Source: a virus | IMG/VR virus record: IMGVR_UViG_3300025809_000991 | Location: 62,001-126,000 of that record | DNA length: 64,000 nt | Reading direction: 5' to 3' (one strand) | In this document: positions 44,622-51,878 of the stretch, piece after piece | How the letters are laid out: each line of letters starts with the position of its first letter | Numbering within the stretch: position 1 is the first letter of the stretch | Notes under the pieces: generated by a model | What the model was told of the DNA's origin: nothing | The model's database searches: none | What the model saw: the letters and a program-made list of their open reading frames with translations, nothing else | Program-made: the position numbers and the translations under genes

Positions 44622-44640
44622 GCACTAAGTTTAATTATTT

Positions 44641-44676
44641 AAGAAAGAAGTAGGGCGCCCGCCGACACCCTACTTC
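44641..44676 (-). terminator. Rho-independent terminator after the MoxR gene
   Basis: GAAGTAGGG and CCCTACTTC (44676-44668 and 44655-44647 on the - strand) form a perfect 9-bp stem around a 12-base GC-rich loop, followed by TTTCTT. It lies 22 bases after the MoxR-type gene and upstream of the promoter of the VWA gene, so the two partner genes are separate transcription units. Confidence 0.75.
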
Positions 44677-44697
44677 ACCAGGAGTGACGTAACTGTG

Positions 44698-45789
44698 TTA
44701 CGCCATTTCAATCAGCGTACCGTACTTGGCAATAAAGCCTTTCCAGTTCTTTAGCTGATTAAACTTTGGACGAATAGCATACTTGCCTAGCGCAATTGTA
44801 CATGCCATAACAACCATTTCTGCTTCAAAGTTGTTTTGTACAAACTCAAGGAAGTTATCAAAACGTGTCATTTCGTCCTTTTTATTATCAAAGCTATCTT
44901 TAAGCTCGTAACATAGCGCAGTAGTAAGTGAATACTTGGCACTAATGTTATCTGTTTTCAGTTCTTTGACCTTACCGTCCAGAATGTCTGTAGGGTTAGG
45001 CAACTGAGCGGCAACTTGGCGGTGTGCTTTAAACTTGAGAGCAAGTCCTTCACCAATACCAGCGGCAACCATATCAGTTACTTCTTCTTCATTAAATCCT
45101 TCTACATCCTCAATAGTATCTGAGATAAACGCCCAAGTACGTGGTGTAGCAAACGAACGTTCAGCACTGCTAGCATCAAAGTTATACAAGTCGTCTTTAA
45201 ACGTAGTAACATAACCAATTACGTCAGGATGCTGGTTGTTTTTAATAGCCCAGTCAAACCAGTCTTGAAAGTCAACACGTACTTCATAGTGTAGGAAGCG
45301 GTTAGCAAGCGGCTTAGGCATACGATATGTAACACCCTTGTCAGTCTCACGGTTACCTGCGGCGGCAATAACTACATTGTCTGGTAGTTTGTATTTGCCA
45401 ATAGCACGGTTAAGGATCAACTGGTAAGCAGCAGCCTGTGTAGCAGGAGCGGCACCGTTAAGTTCGTCTAGGAACAGTACAATAATATCGTACTCTGCGG
45501 CTTCAGCTTCTGTAGGAAGTTCATCTGGAGAGCTAAAGCTCATCCGGTTAGTTTCCTTATTGTAGTAAGGATAACCTTTAAGGTCGGTTGGATCCCATAG
45601 TGACAAGCGAGCATCAATTAGCTTGGCTTTTTTGCCTTCAGCAATATAGGAATCTGTAATCTGTTGAAACGTTTCAGACTTGCCAATACCTGGTGGTCCC
45701 CAGACCATCATAGGACGTTTAGTACGAAAGTGATGCTTTACATACTTTTGAAGTTCTGAAAGTTTTACGGTGCGTGTTTGTAAATCCAT
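44698..45789 (-). CDS. MoxR-type AAA+ ATPase
   Basis: Walker A GPPGIGKS (G31-S38), Walker B IIVLFLDELNG (D108, E109), a sensor-like VVIAAGNRE and an arginine-bearing PLANRFLHYEV segment mark an AAA+ ATPase of the MoxR/AAA_5 group. The 363-residue length includes an extra C-terminal helical part. MoxR ATPases work with VWA proteins in assembly or remodelling of complexes; the partner is the next gene downstream. The gene is flanked by its own promoter and terminator. Confidence 0.88.
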   Translation of the reverse strand: MDLQTRTVKLSELQKYVKHHFRTKRPMMVWGPPGIGKSETFQQITDSYIAEGKKAKLIDARLSLWDPTDLKGYPYYNKETNRMSFSSPDELPTEAEAAEYDIIVLFLDELNGAAPATQAAAYQLILNRAIGKYKLPDNVVIAAAGNRETDKGVTYRMPKPLANRFLHYEVRVDFQDWFDWAIKNNQHPDVIGYVTTFKDDLYNFDASSAERSFATPRTWAFISDTIEDVEGFNEEEVTDMVAAGIGEGLALKFKAHRQVAAQLPNPTDILDGKVKELKTDNISAKYSLTTALCYELKDSFDNKKDEMTRFDNFLEFVQNNFEAEMVVMACTIALGKYAIRPKFNQLKNWKGFIAKYGTLIEMA

Positions 45790-45820
45790 TTTATATCTCC
45801 TGGTTGGATGTTATGTCTAC

Positions 45821-45849
45821 AGTATATAGACATTGGCGGACGGTGTCAA
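45821..45849 (-). promoter_or_regulatory. Sigma-70-like promoter with operator-like repeat
   Basis: TTGACA (45849-45844 on the - strand) overlaps the TGA stop of the upstream gene; after 17 bases follows TATACT (45826-45821). An inverted repeat ATGTCTA / TAGACAT occupies 45813-45819 and 45827-45833, so the -10 box forms its centre. A repressor bound there would block the MoxR gene. Confidence 0.75.
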
Positions 45850-46076
45850 GCAAAAAGTTTATTCATATTTGAAAATACAGCATTGTAAGCATTTACTTCA
45901 TATTCGTAGTTCTCAAAAAACGTATCATCTTCTTCACCACTAGCACAATGCTCTTCCCAAACACGGTTCATAGCGTTCATACCTTCAAGAGCATCGCCAC
46001 GACCAAAGTTAGTAATTGTGTTCCAAGCAGTTTTAAAGTCTACTGTATCTTTGTAAAATGAAGGGATTCTAAACAT
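45846..46076 (-). CDS. Small hypothetical protein
   Basis: 76 residues from ATG 46076, which has AGGAG 6 bases upstream. A longer frame starting at 46106 is rejected because it would begin almost at the -10 box. The product is acidic and helical (VDFKTAWNTITNFGRGD, then EEHCASGEEDDTFFENYEYE). No family recognised. It has its own promoter and lies upstream of the MoxR gene. Confidence 0.65.
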   Translation of the reverse strand: MFRIPSFYKDTVDFKTAWNTITNFGRGDALEGMNAMNRVWEEHCASGEEDDTFFENYEYEVNAYNAVFSNMNKLFA

Positions 46077-46108
46077 GTGTAACTCCTGTTTGCTTAACTT
46101 ATACATAT

Positions 46109-46137
46109 ACTATAGCACCAATACGTCTTGGTGTCAA
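46109..46137 (-). promoter_or_regulatory. Sigma-70-like promoter with inverted repeat in the spacer
   Basis: TTGACA (46137-46132), 17 bases, TATAGT (46114-46109) on the - strand. The spacer holds CACCAA-6-TTGGTG (46116-46133), an 18-base inverted repeat that could be an operator. The predicted RNA start falls near 46102, which fixes the start codon of the gene at 46076. Confidence 0.75.
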
Positions 46138-46244
46138 GCCCTAAAAGGCACTTTTTTTCACTTTTTTTGCTGAAATCAGATAAGTAGTAGTACAGAAAGC
46201 AGAATATCGCTTTTTGTACAACGAAAGAGAAAGGGAGAAGTATC

Positions 46245-46478
46245 ATGGATATTTTGAACAAAGTAAAAGAGTGGGCAGGCGCATTAGCAGAAGTTGGTGT
46301 TAGTTTAGCGGCTCTAGTGATCATCGCAGAAGTACTAGGTATGGGCAATATGCCATTCATGCCATCAGGACTATCTGTAGTAGACAACGTAAGTGCAATG
46401 TTAGCATCTCTAGGTGCTCAGGGCGTTATGGGTCTGATCGCAATATGGGTCTTATGGGGAATTTGGAACCGTAAGTAA
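46245..46478 (+). CDS. Small membrane protein on the opposite strand
   Basis: 77 residues with two hydrophobic segments (about 17-33 and 58-73) and a short basic end (WNRK). The gene has GGGAG 7-8 bases before its ATG. It is one of only two + strand genes right of 35.5 kb and stands divergent to the promoter at 46109 and convergent to the gene ending at 46524, with a hairpin behind it. The size and topology resemble phage holins or spanin-like proteins, but a lysozyme is not seen nearby, so the role stays open. Confidence 0.65.
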   Translation: MDILNKVKEWAGALAEVGVSLAALVIIAEVLGMGNMPFMPSGLSVVDNVSAMLASLGAQGVMGLIAIWVLWGIWNRK

Positions 46479-46490
46479 TTAACCCTACTT

Positions 46491-46518
46491 GGCTGAAAAC
46501 CTGTATAGGAAATCAGCC
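46491..46518. terminator. Hairpin between convergent genes
   Basis: GGCTGA-AAA-CCT-GTAT-AGG-AAA-TCAGCC: an outer 6-bp stem, a symmetric AAA/AAA internal loop and an inner 3-bp stem. It lies between the stop at 46478 (+) and the stop at 46524 (-), so it can act on either strand. There is no T-run, so efficient rho-independent termination is uncertain. Confidence 0.45.
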
Positions 46519-46523
46519 CCACT

Positions 46524-46883
46524 TTAATCTAAGTTTGCTTCCATATGTTCTACCCAAGCGTCTAAATCATGACCGTATAATTTATACAACATACGATCTT
46601 CACTTCCATATAAAATTAATTCATGTCTAGTAATATAATAAGGATACTGGTTATATCTATCCAGTAATGTTCTGAGCTTGGCAGTAAACACTGCTGGCTC
46701 TTTGAGTATAAACCTTTCAGCTTCTACCCCCATATCCATCAAGACAACGACCCCAAACTTAGTTAAGCTGAGGCCTTTACCATTGCGGTAGTTTTTGAAA
46801 ATGTTTCGTAGATTGAATCGTTCACCATATTGCATAGTTTTAGCATGTGCTAGTACTTGCTTATAAAAATCCGGTGTCATCAT
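46524..46883 (-). CDS. Hypothetical protein
   Basis: 119 residues, globular, with helices and a hydrophobic strand (LTKFGVVVLMDMGV) followed by LYGSEDRMLYKLYGHDLDAW. The start overlaps the end of the next gene upstream by 23 bases. No recognised family or motif. Confidence 0.55.
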   Translation of the reverse strand: MMTPDFYKQVLAHAKTMQYGERFNLRNIFKNYRNGKGLSLTKFGVVVLMDMGVEAERFILKEPAVFTAKLRTLLDRYNQYPYYITRHELILYGSEDRMLYKLYGHDLDAWVEHMEANLD

Positions 46884-47169
46884 CCTCTTTAACTACTGTT
46901 CCATCTGTAAGTTTAACAACTGTAAATCCAGTTGTTTTAAATAACTTGTTGAGTCTTTCCGCCAAATTAAACGCATGACCACTGTTACTAAAGCTAACTT
47001 TTTTATACTTAGGGCCTGGATAGTTTGTTAAGCTATTTAGACTGCGTAGATTAATAGGCTTATTCTCATGAAATACTGCGTAGATTGCTTCAGCGGCTAG
47101 TAACTGTTCACTGCGAAATGATTTAGGATCAGTAAACTCCATTAAAATTGTTGGTTTGGGTCTAGCCAT
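46861..47169 (-). CDS. Hypothetical protein
   Basis: 102 residues, beginning MARPKPTILMEFTDPKSFRS, with a likely helical middle and a strand pair at the end (FTVVKLTDGTVVKEDDD). It has AGGAAG 6 bases before the ATG. The upstream space carries an inverted repeat and a late-promoter-like AATAAATA. Family not recognised. Confidence 0.55.
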   Translation of the reverse strand: MARPKPTILMEFTDPKSFRSEQLLAAEAIYAVFHENKPINLRSLNSLTNYPGPKYKKVSFSNSGHAFNLAERLNKLFKTTGFTVVKLTDGTVVKEDDDTGFL

Positions 47170-47183
47170 GTTGCTTCCTTTTT

Positions 47184-47206
47184 ATACTATGTTAATAGTA
47201 TTTATT
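47184..47206 (-). promoter_or_regulatory. Inverted repeat and late-promoter-like box
   Basis: On the - strand AATAAATA (47206-47199, one base from TATAAATA) runs into ATACTAT-TAAC-ATAGTAT (47201-47184), a perfect 7-bp inverted repeat, ahead of the ribosome site and the ATG at 47169. It may be a promoter with operator or a 5' RNA hairpin. Confidence 0.35.
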
Positions 47207-47220
47207 AAAGTAGCACTAAA

Positions 47221-47418
47221 TTATAGCTCTTCGTCTTCTTCGTCAATTAGGTTAATACAAATTGCCTGTTGTCCTGCTTTGAAATGACCGTCGCCTTTAC
47301 CTACTTCGCCTGCTAATGCCTCTCTAGCATGGAAACATTCTACCATACTTGTGTGTAATGTAATAGGTTCAATATAAGGAGTTCTGTCATAGAAGTATAT
47401 AAAAACTAATGCCCACAT
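47221..47418 (-). CDS. Small conserved-looking phage protein
   Basis: 65 residues, starting MWALVFIYFYDRTPYIEP, then SMVECFHAREALAGEVG and GQQAICINLIDEEDEEL. The pattern of an aromatic first strand, a C-F-x-A-R-E helix and an AICI strand recurs, as far as I recall, in many marine phages, without known role. It overlaps the upstream gene by one base. Confidence 0.6.
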   Translation of the reverse strand: MWALVFIYFYDRTPYIEPITLHTSMVECFHAREALAGEVGKGDGHFKAGQQAICINLIDEEDEEL

Positions 47419-47783
47419 TAAAGATTATCCTTTGGAGCATAAGGTTGTTTGCCTACATATGGTTCGAAGTTTTTTCCATTTGCTACTAAACAAGCAATAC
47501 CATCACCATATACACTAATTAATGTCCATGTTCCTGTATCTTGATTTGTAAAGAAAAAAGCACCGCCGTTATATGGGCGTCCATCTTCCGCACTAAATTG
47601 TACTCCTTCTCCAGTAAACAACATTCTTTCACCATACTTTGCTGGTGTTCTTAACATATCTGCAACTGGCGCACAGGGCTGTTTTGTAATAAATGTTTTC
47701 ATATTATTTGGTTCTTGTGTACTTGCACTGCTTACTGTGAATACCAATAGTAACCATGCGCTAAGTGCTATTAGATATTTCAT
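47418..47783 (-). CDS. Secreted protein with signal peptide, function unknown
   Basis: A hydrophobic N-terminus (YLIALSAWLLLVFTVSSAS) looks like a cleavable signal, after which come two cysteines (C37, C98) that could form a disulfide. The mature part alternates short strands (GERMLFTGEGVQFSAEDG, GAFFFTNQDTGTWTLISVYG). Export to the periplasm of the infected cell is likely. No family recognised. It overlaps genes on both sides. Confidence 0.6.
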   Translation of the reverse strand: MKYLIALSAWLLLVFTVSSASTQEPNNMKTFITKQPCAPVADMLRTPAKYGERMLFTGEGVQFSAEDGRPYNGGAFFFTNQDTGTWTLISVYGDGIACLVANGKNFEPYVGKQPYAPKDNL

Positions 47784-48231
47784 TCTCCTGTGCTTTCCTT
47801 TTTATCGCCATGTTGACGTCTGTTTGTGACTTAAACGGACCAATAAATTGGTATGTGTCTAATGTCTTTAGTCTAGGACAAAAAGCATCGCTCCATCCAA
47901 GACGTGGGAACTTAATCCCATAGTAACCAGCCGCAAAATGTTGTGTACTTGTGGCTGTCTTCTTAAAAATAGGCACTGTATCTTGTAGTGAAATATCGTG
48001 CGCTTGTTCGGTATTAGCAGAGTATCCATAAACAGTGTCGTTAATGTAGGTTCTAGTTTTCTTTTCTTCTACTGTGAAACTAGACATATCTGCGTATAGT
48101 GTCTCTGTACTATTTATATTATTATAAAATACGTAGCCATCATTAGAACTTTTTAGTGTTCCAACTTTACTGCCTTTGGATTCTACAATCCAAAATTTAT
48201 TTTCTATTACTGTCTTTGCTTTGTATTTCAT
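47761..48231 (-). CDS. Hypothetical protein, conserved phage type
   Basis: 156 residues. The opening (FWIVESKGSKVGTLKSSNDG) and strand YVFYNN recall a family of small phage proteins in which a K-x-FWIVE segment is followed by a G-T-L turn. The central GYSANTEQAHD and C-terminal GPFKSQTDVNMAIK segments are typical of the same group as far as I can judge. No enzymatic motif. It overlaps neighbours by 23 and 35 bases. Confidence 0.55.
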   Translation of the reverse strand: MKYKAKTVIENKFWIVESKGSKVGTLKSSNDGYVFYNNINSTETLYADMSSFTVEEKKTRTYINDTVYGYSANTEQAHDISLQDTVPIFKKTATSTQHFAAGYYGIKFPRLGWSDAFCPRLKTLDTYQFIGPFKSQTDVNMAIKRKAQENEISNST

Positions 48232-48454
48232 TTTCTGGCCACATTAATCTATATTTTATATATGTTTCAGTATCTAATTCAGCCTCAATTATCGAGGTAA
48301 AATTGGCATTGTCTGTATCTACTTCCATATGATAGGTTATGTTTGTTCCGTTGAGTTGTATCCACAACCCTACTTCACTTTCTAACCATACATCAAAATG
48401 ATCAGCATCTCCACTAAGTGGAAACACTGCTACTTTAGTCTTAGTAGGACGCAT
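48197..48454 (-). CDS. Hypothetical protein
   Basis: 85 residues, beta-rich (VAVFPLSGDADHFDVWLE, LWIQLNGTNITYHMEV), with a short charged end. It overlaps the exonuclease gene by 14 bases and the next gene by 35. No recognised family. Confidence 0.5.
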   Translation of the reverse strand: MRPTKTKVAVFPLSGDADHFDVWLESEVGLWIQLNGTNITYHMEVDTDNANFTSIIEAELDTETYIKYRLMWPENEIQSKDSNRK

Positions 48455-49421
48455 TCAGATATTCTGAATGTGCTTCTGCTTGTTGACTTACACGTTGTAA
48501 GTCATGCTTGCCACAGAACTTCATAAAGTGTATACCTACTTGTGCTTTAGGATCTTTTTGTACTTGCTCAACAATTGTTTCATCAAGTGCTTCTTTAATA
48601 CCTACAGGCTGTGCTGTTAAGTCAATTAATTCCATATTACGTTGATAATCATCTAGTACACGATGCTCTACACCTTCATGGTCTACCCACTTTTGTAACA
48701 TAAAGTTATTCCAGTTAAAGCCTTTGTCGTTTTTATCAGCAAATGCTTCCAGTAATCCAATCTTGTTCTTAGTACCTTTCTTACGAGCACCAGGATACGC
48801 ACTAAACACATTATCACTTGTGTCGCCACGTATACACTTCTCAAATAGTATCCATGAAGGGTCGCCAATTTGCTTTTGCTCTTTAGTCGTCTTGTCCATA
48901 ACAGGCTTACCACGGTCATTATAAACACCGTCTAAACAAATATGTTGATTAGTAATACCATTATACTGTGTTACATTCTCATTAATTAGCTGATAAAAGT
49001 CACTGTCACTACTAATAATAACATGCTTATCATCAGGATGATTCTGTATCCAACGTGCAATGAAGTCATCTGCTTCACATTGCTTATGTTGTAATACTGT
49101 ACAATTAGAACGTTTTTCAATAAAGCCTTTAAGCTCATCAAATGCCGCAAAGAACTTTTGGTCCTCTTCTTGCTCACGTGGAGTAAGAGCATCTCGAGCT
49201 ACTTTACGATTATCTTTATATGGAATATAATGATCCTTACGCCAGCTACGTCCTTCAAAACAAAATACAACATGTGTACCGTCAAAGTCACGCCATGCTT
49301 TGTTGATAGCACTAAACATAATGTGATATGCCATGCCAATTTTAGTTTCAATGTCATCGCCACGTACTACGTGACGTGCACGATAAAACATGTTAAGCGA
49401 GTCTACTAGGATATAAGTCAT
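48441..49421 (-). CDS. 5'-3' exonuclease / RNase H (FEN-like)
   Basis: The start YILVDSLNMFYRARH and the acidic sites CEADDFIA, ISSDSDFYQL and RGDTSDNV are those of the 5'-nuclease family (phage T4 RNase H, T5 exonuclease, PolI N-terminal domain). These residues hold two metal ions that cut flaps and remove RNA primers. The KKKGTKNK-type loop after GDTSDNV belongs to the helix-turn-helix DNA-binding part. Length 326 is typical. A promoter sits in the gene just upstream. Confidence 0.9.
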   Translation of the reverse strand: MTYILVDSLNMFYRARHVVRGDDIETKIGMAYHIMFSAINKAWRDFDGTHVVFCFEGRSWRKDHYIPYKDNRKVARDALTPREQEEDQKFFAAFDELKGFIEKRSNCTVLQHKQCEADDFIARWIQNHPDDKHVIISSDSDFYQLINENVTQYNGITNQHICLDGVYNDRGKPVMDKTTKEQKQIGDPSWILFEKCIRGDTSDNVFSAYPGARKKGTKNKIGLLEAFADKNDKGFNWNNFMLQKWVDHEGVEHRVLDDYQRNMELIDLTAQPVGIKEALDETIVEQVQKDPKAQVGIHFMKFCGKHDLQRVSQQAEAHSEYLNASY

Positions 49422-49430
49422 ATTGTGTCC

Positions 49431-49763
49431 TTAAAATGGATAATCTGTTTTGTCTTGTTTATTATTATACGAATTTTGCAGTTTGTCAATGATTTTTTTC
49501 TCACGCCACTGGTTATGCTGCTCTGCTGTAAACGAAGCAAATAAATCGGCTTGCATCTCCATAGTTTTAGGTACTTCGTGTGTTTCAACACTTAGGGGAA
49601 TACCGTTTTCAACAAACCAGTTTACAGCATCATACTGTAAAAATTCTAACAACAAGTTTCTTGGATTGAATCGCATATCCATTTCATTTTTGTCACGAAA
49701 CATATATGCACTGTACCTGTCATACCGCCTGCTGCAAACAGGCTGCTTATACATCATCGGCAT
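49431..49763 (-). CDS. Hypothetical protein
   Basis: 110 residues, with DKNEMDMRFNPRNLLLEFLQ and HEVPKTMEMQADLFASFTAE among its helices and a polar end. No recognised family. Its 3' end carries a promoter for the exonuclease gene, and a near-copy of that promoter stands in front of this gene. Confidence 0.5.
   Translation of the reverse strand: MPMMYKQPVCSRRYDRYSAYMFRDKNEMDMRFNPRNLLLEFLQYDAVNWFVENGIPLSVETHEVPKTMEMQADLFASFTAEQHNQWREKKIIDKLQNSYNNKQDKTDYPF
49461..49489 (-). promoter_or_regulatory. Sigma-70-like promoter inside the upstream gene
   Basis: TTGACA (49489-49484 on the - strand), 17 bases, AATAAT (49466-49461), within the last codons of the gene at 49431 and about 40 bases ahead of the exonuclease ATG. 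It shares TTGACAAACTRCAAAATTYG with the promoter at 49796-49824. Confidence 0.6.
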
Positions 49764-49795
49764 CGGTATCGTCCTTGTTGTTATTGTTCTTGTGT

Positions 49796-49824
49796 ATTAT
49801 TAAACAAATTTTGTAGTTTGTCAA
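49796..49824 (-). promoter_or_regulatory. Sigma-70-like promoter
   Basis: TTGACA (49824-49819 on the - strand), 17 bases, AATAAT (49801-49796), in the short gap before the gene starting at 49763. The -35 and spacer match the promoter at 49461-49489 in 18 of the first 20 positions. Confidence 0.62.
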
Positions 49825-49832
49825 GCACTATT

Positions 49833-50129
49833 TTAATCTTGTACATCAAAATCTAAACTATCTTCTTCTGCCGGCAACGCATCAATTAAAGTATCCCATC
49901 GAAAACTGCGCCAGCCATTGGCATTGGTATCATATACAACACATACTTCTGGATTAATCTTACGTACTTTTTCTTCAGTAAGCGGATCTTTCTTAGTTGC
50001 TTTTGGAATAATATCTTTACTAAGTGTACATGTCATCTTGCGATAGTCGCCGTTTATCTTAGTAAACTCAATAACAACTTCTCCTTGTTTAAGTTGTTGT
50101 TGAATGTCGGTTTTTTGTTGTTCATTCAT
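49833..50129 (-). CDS. Small SH3-barrel-like phage protein
   Basis: 98 residues from ATG 50129; a longer frame from 50183 is less likely. GEVVIEFTKINGDYRKMTCT, then NANGWRSFRWDTL near the end, matches a family annotated in many phages as SH3 beta-barrel fold-containing protein, with a KxNGxxRxMxCTL strand followed by a GWRSFRWD strand. Its role is unknown; a nucleic-acid or protein-binding function is often assumed. Confidence 0.72.
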   Translation of the reverse strand: MNEQQKTDIQQQLKQGEVVIEFTKINGDYRKMTCTLSKDIIPKATKKDPLTEEKVRKINPEVCVVYDTNANGWRSFRWDTLIDALPAEEDSLDFDVQD

Positions 50130-50201
50130 ATCTTTAATCCCATAAATTATATGTGTAGTTTTGGCTGGAACTATTAGTCCCACAAATTTTCTTACGCAAA
50201 T

Positions 50202-50209
50202 GATAAATA
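50202..50209 (+). promoter_or_regulatory. Late-promoter-like box GATAAATA
   Basis: One base from TATAAATA, 28 bases ahead of the homing-endonuclease ATG at 50238, with AAAGGAG at 50223-50229. The same spacing as the perfect boxes supports it, but a single mismatch in AT-rich sequence is weak evidence. Confidence 0.35.
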
Positions 50210-50237
50210 ACTATAACACGGTTAAAGGAGATTGTCA

Positions 50238-50918
50238 ATGGCTTACACATATCTAATAGGATGGAGCAAACACGATAAGTTTTACTACGGTGCTCGCTGG
50301 GCAAAAGATTGCTCACCTGACGATTTATGGAATACATATTTCACTTCCTCTAAACACGTTAAAGCGTTTCGTAAAGAACACGGAGAACCTGATATTATAC
50401 AAGTTCGCACAGTGTTCAATGATGATAATAAGTGTAAACTTCATGAGCGTAAAGCCCTTGAGAAGTTGAACGTACTTAAAAGCGATAAATGGTTAAACAA
50501 GAATATCAACGGCATGTTCCTTCCTACTGGTCCTATGTCTGAAGAGCATATTGTTAACAGAGTAGCAAGTTTCAAACGCACTATGCAAGGTAGAGGCACA
50601 ATGACTGGAAAGACACATAGTAGCGAAACTAAAGACAAAATACGACTTGCTCATGCAGGTGTTCCTAAATCTGAGGAACACATTGCCAATATGCGTAATC
50701 GTCTACAGGATACTACTACGCTTACTTGCCCACATTGCGACAAAACTGGTGACTATAAGAATATGAATCGTTGGCATATGGATCGCTGTAAGCATAATCC
50801 TAATCGCCTTACTGACAAAGATCCTAAACTTGTTACTTGTACTAAATGTGGACATACTACTAAACAATCACCTAACTTCTATAGAAACCATAACAAGCAT
50901 TGTAAGTTACGTCCATAA
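50238..50918 (+). CDS. GIY-YIG homing endonuclease with NUMOD3 motif
   Basis: YTYLIGWSKHDKFYYGARW at the start is a GIY-YIG nuclease signature. GKTHSSETKDKIRLAHAG is a NUMOD3 DNA-binding motif, typical of phage Seg- or Mob-like homing enzymes. CPHC with H and C further on, then CTKCGH and a final H-x3-HC, look like two zinc fingers. It stands alone on the + strand within - strand genes and its 3' end overlaps the converging gene by 12 bases. Such enzymes cut a related genome at the insertion site and spread by repair. ATG 50238 is chosen for its Shine-Dalgarno. Confidence 0.85.
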   Translation: MAYTYLIGWSKHDKFYYGARWAKDCSPDDLWNTYFTSSKHVKAFRKEHGEPDIIQVRTVFNDDNKCKLHERKALEKLNVLKSDKWLNKNINGMFLPTGPMSEEHIVNRVASFKRTMQGRGTMTGKTHSSETKDKIRLAHAGVPKSEEHIANMRNRLQDTTTLTCPHCDKTGDYKNMNRWHMDRCKHNPNRLTDKDPKLVTCTKCGHTTKQSPNFYRNHNKHCKLRP

Positions 50919-51377
50919 ATTTTCGTAATACTTTCCAAATAGTTTAAATCCGTTTGACATACGGTCTTGATGTGCCTTAACTCCTTCGCTATCCCACTTG
51001 TTGTAATCGTAATTTTCCATCCAATCATCACGACACTTTTGTTCAAATGCCCAGATCATTTCATCTAAGATCCAATCCCAACGTTCGAAATGTTTTGGAT
51101 CAGTCTCACCGCCTTTACTGTATACAGATAGTTCTTTTTTAGTAGCACGTAGTTCTTTAGGAACGTCCTTCATATCTACTATCGGAGCGCCAATTTTTGT
51201 AGCGTTTAGTTGTACTAGCATAGGTAGGATAATAGGAGCAAGAGTATTATCCATGCTCCAGGTATCATACTTGTGAATCTTTATACTTGTTCGTTGCTGT
51301 TGACTATAACCAAACCAGTTGTATAACCAGTTGTGATAGAACCTATGAGTAGGATATTTTCCAATTTTAACTTTCAT
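50907..51377 (-). CDS. Conserved phage-type protein, function unknown
   Basis: 156 residues. Phrases such as YPTHRFYHNWLYNWFGYSQQ, DTWSMDNTLAPIILPMLVQL, and HFERWDWILDEMIWAFEQK belong to a family that I associate with marine T4-like phages, with no known function. It is aromatic-rich and likely all-helical. Its stop region is overlapped by the homing endonuclease gene on the other strand, and its start overlaps the gene upstream. Confidence 0.62.
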   Translation of the reverse strand: MKVKIGKYPTHRFYHNWLYNWFGYSQQQRTSIKIHKYDTWSMDNTLAPIILPMLVQLNATKIGAPIVDMKDVPKELRATKKELSVYSKGGETDPKHFERWDWILDEMIWAFEQKCRDDWMENYDYNKWDSEGVKAHQDRMSNGFKLFGKYYENLWT

Positions 51378-51610
51378 TGGTTAGTAAACTCCGGCCATTG
51401 TGTGGAAAAGTTATCCGCATCTTGTTTATATTCAAACATATAAGTGTCCTCATAGTTATCAGTGTATTTTTTAAAGTCCCATTGTGTCGACAGTAATTGA
51501 ACCTTGCACCATTCTTTTCCACGATCTCTGAGATCAGAATGTAGACGTACACTGTAGCACGTTCCACGTTGCCAGTTCTTTTTATATTCGAATATCTCTA
51601 TTGGCGTCAT
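51374..51610 (-). CDS. Hypothetical protein
   Basis: 78 residues, beta-rich and polar (NWQRGTCYSVRLHSDLRDRG, WCKVQLLSTQWDF). Coupled to the gene below it by an ATGA overlap and separated by only 4 bases from the gene above. No recognised family. Confidence 0.5.
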   Translation of the reverse strand: MTPIEIFEYKKNWQRGTCYSVRLHSDLRDRGKEWCKVQLLSTQWDFKKYTDNYEDTYMFEYKQDADNFSTQWPEFTNQ

Positions 51611-51614
51611 AGCT

Positions 51615-51878
51615 CTAGTCTTCGCCAGTAGCGTCTAGTGCGACACTGCGGCACAAATCGTTAAACCATAAGTCAACAATTTTTTCAGGTGTCTCACCAG
51701 CATAGCCAGCTTCTCCTAGCAGTCCTACAAAATCTTCGTTCCAATCTAGTTCAAAGTAACCTTGTGTTGGGTTCTCTTTATCAAAATGTACTTCAATAAC
51801 TTTAACCCAAGGACCAATAGCAGTCTCTTTTGTTACTTCTTTACTTTTGGAAAAAACGTTTTTTAGTTTATTAAGCAT
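51615..51878 (-). CDS. Hypothetical acidic protein following metK
   Basis: I start it at ATG 51878, overlapping the metK stop, because the longer frame from 51977 would begin at the -35 box of an internal promoter. The 87-residue product begins MLNKLKNVFSKSKEVTKE, then has strands (WVKVIEVHFDKENPTQGYFE) and an acidic helical end (GETPEKIVDLWFNDLCRS). It is linked to metK in one unit. No recognised family. Confidence 0.58.
   Translation of the reverse strand: MLNKLKNVFSKSKEVTKETAIGPWVKVIEVHFDKENPTQGYFELDWNEDFVGLLGEAGYAGETPEKIVDLWFNDLCRSVALDATGED

Noticed and set aside
48111-48118. TATAAATA on the - strand inside a gene
   Set aside because: It lies within coding sequence with no start codon or Shine-Dalgarno within 300 bases downstream.
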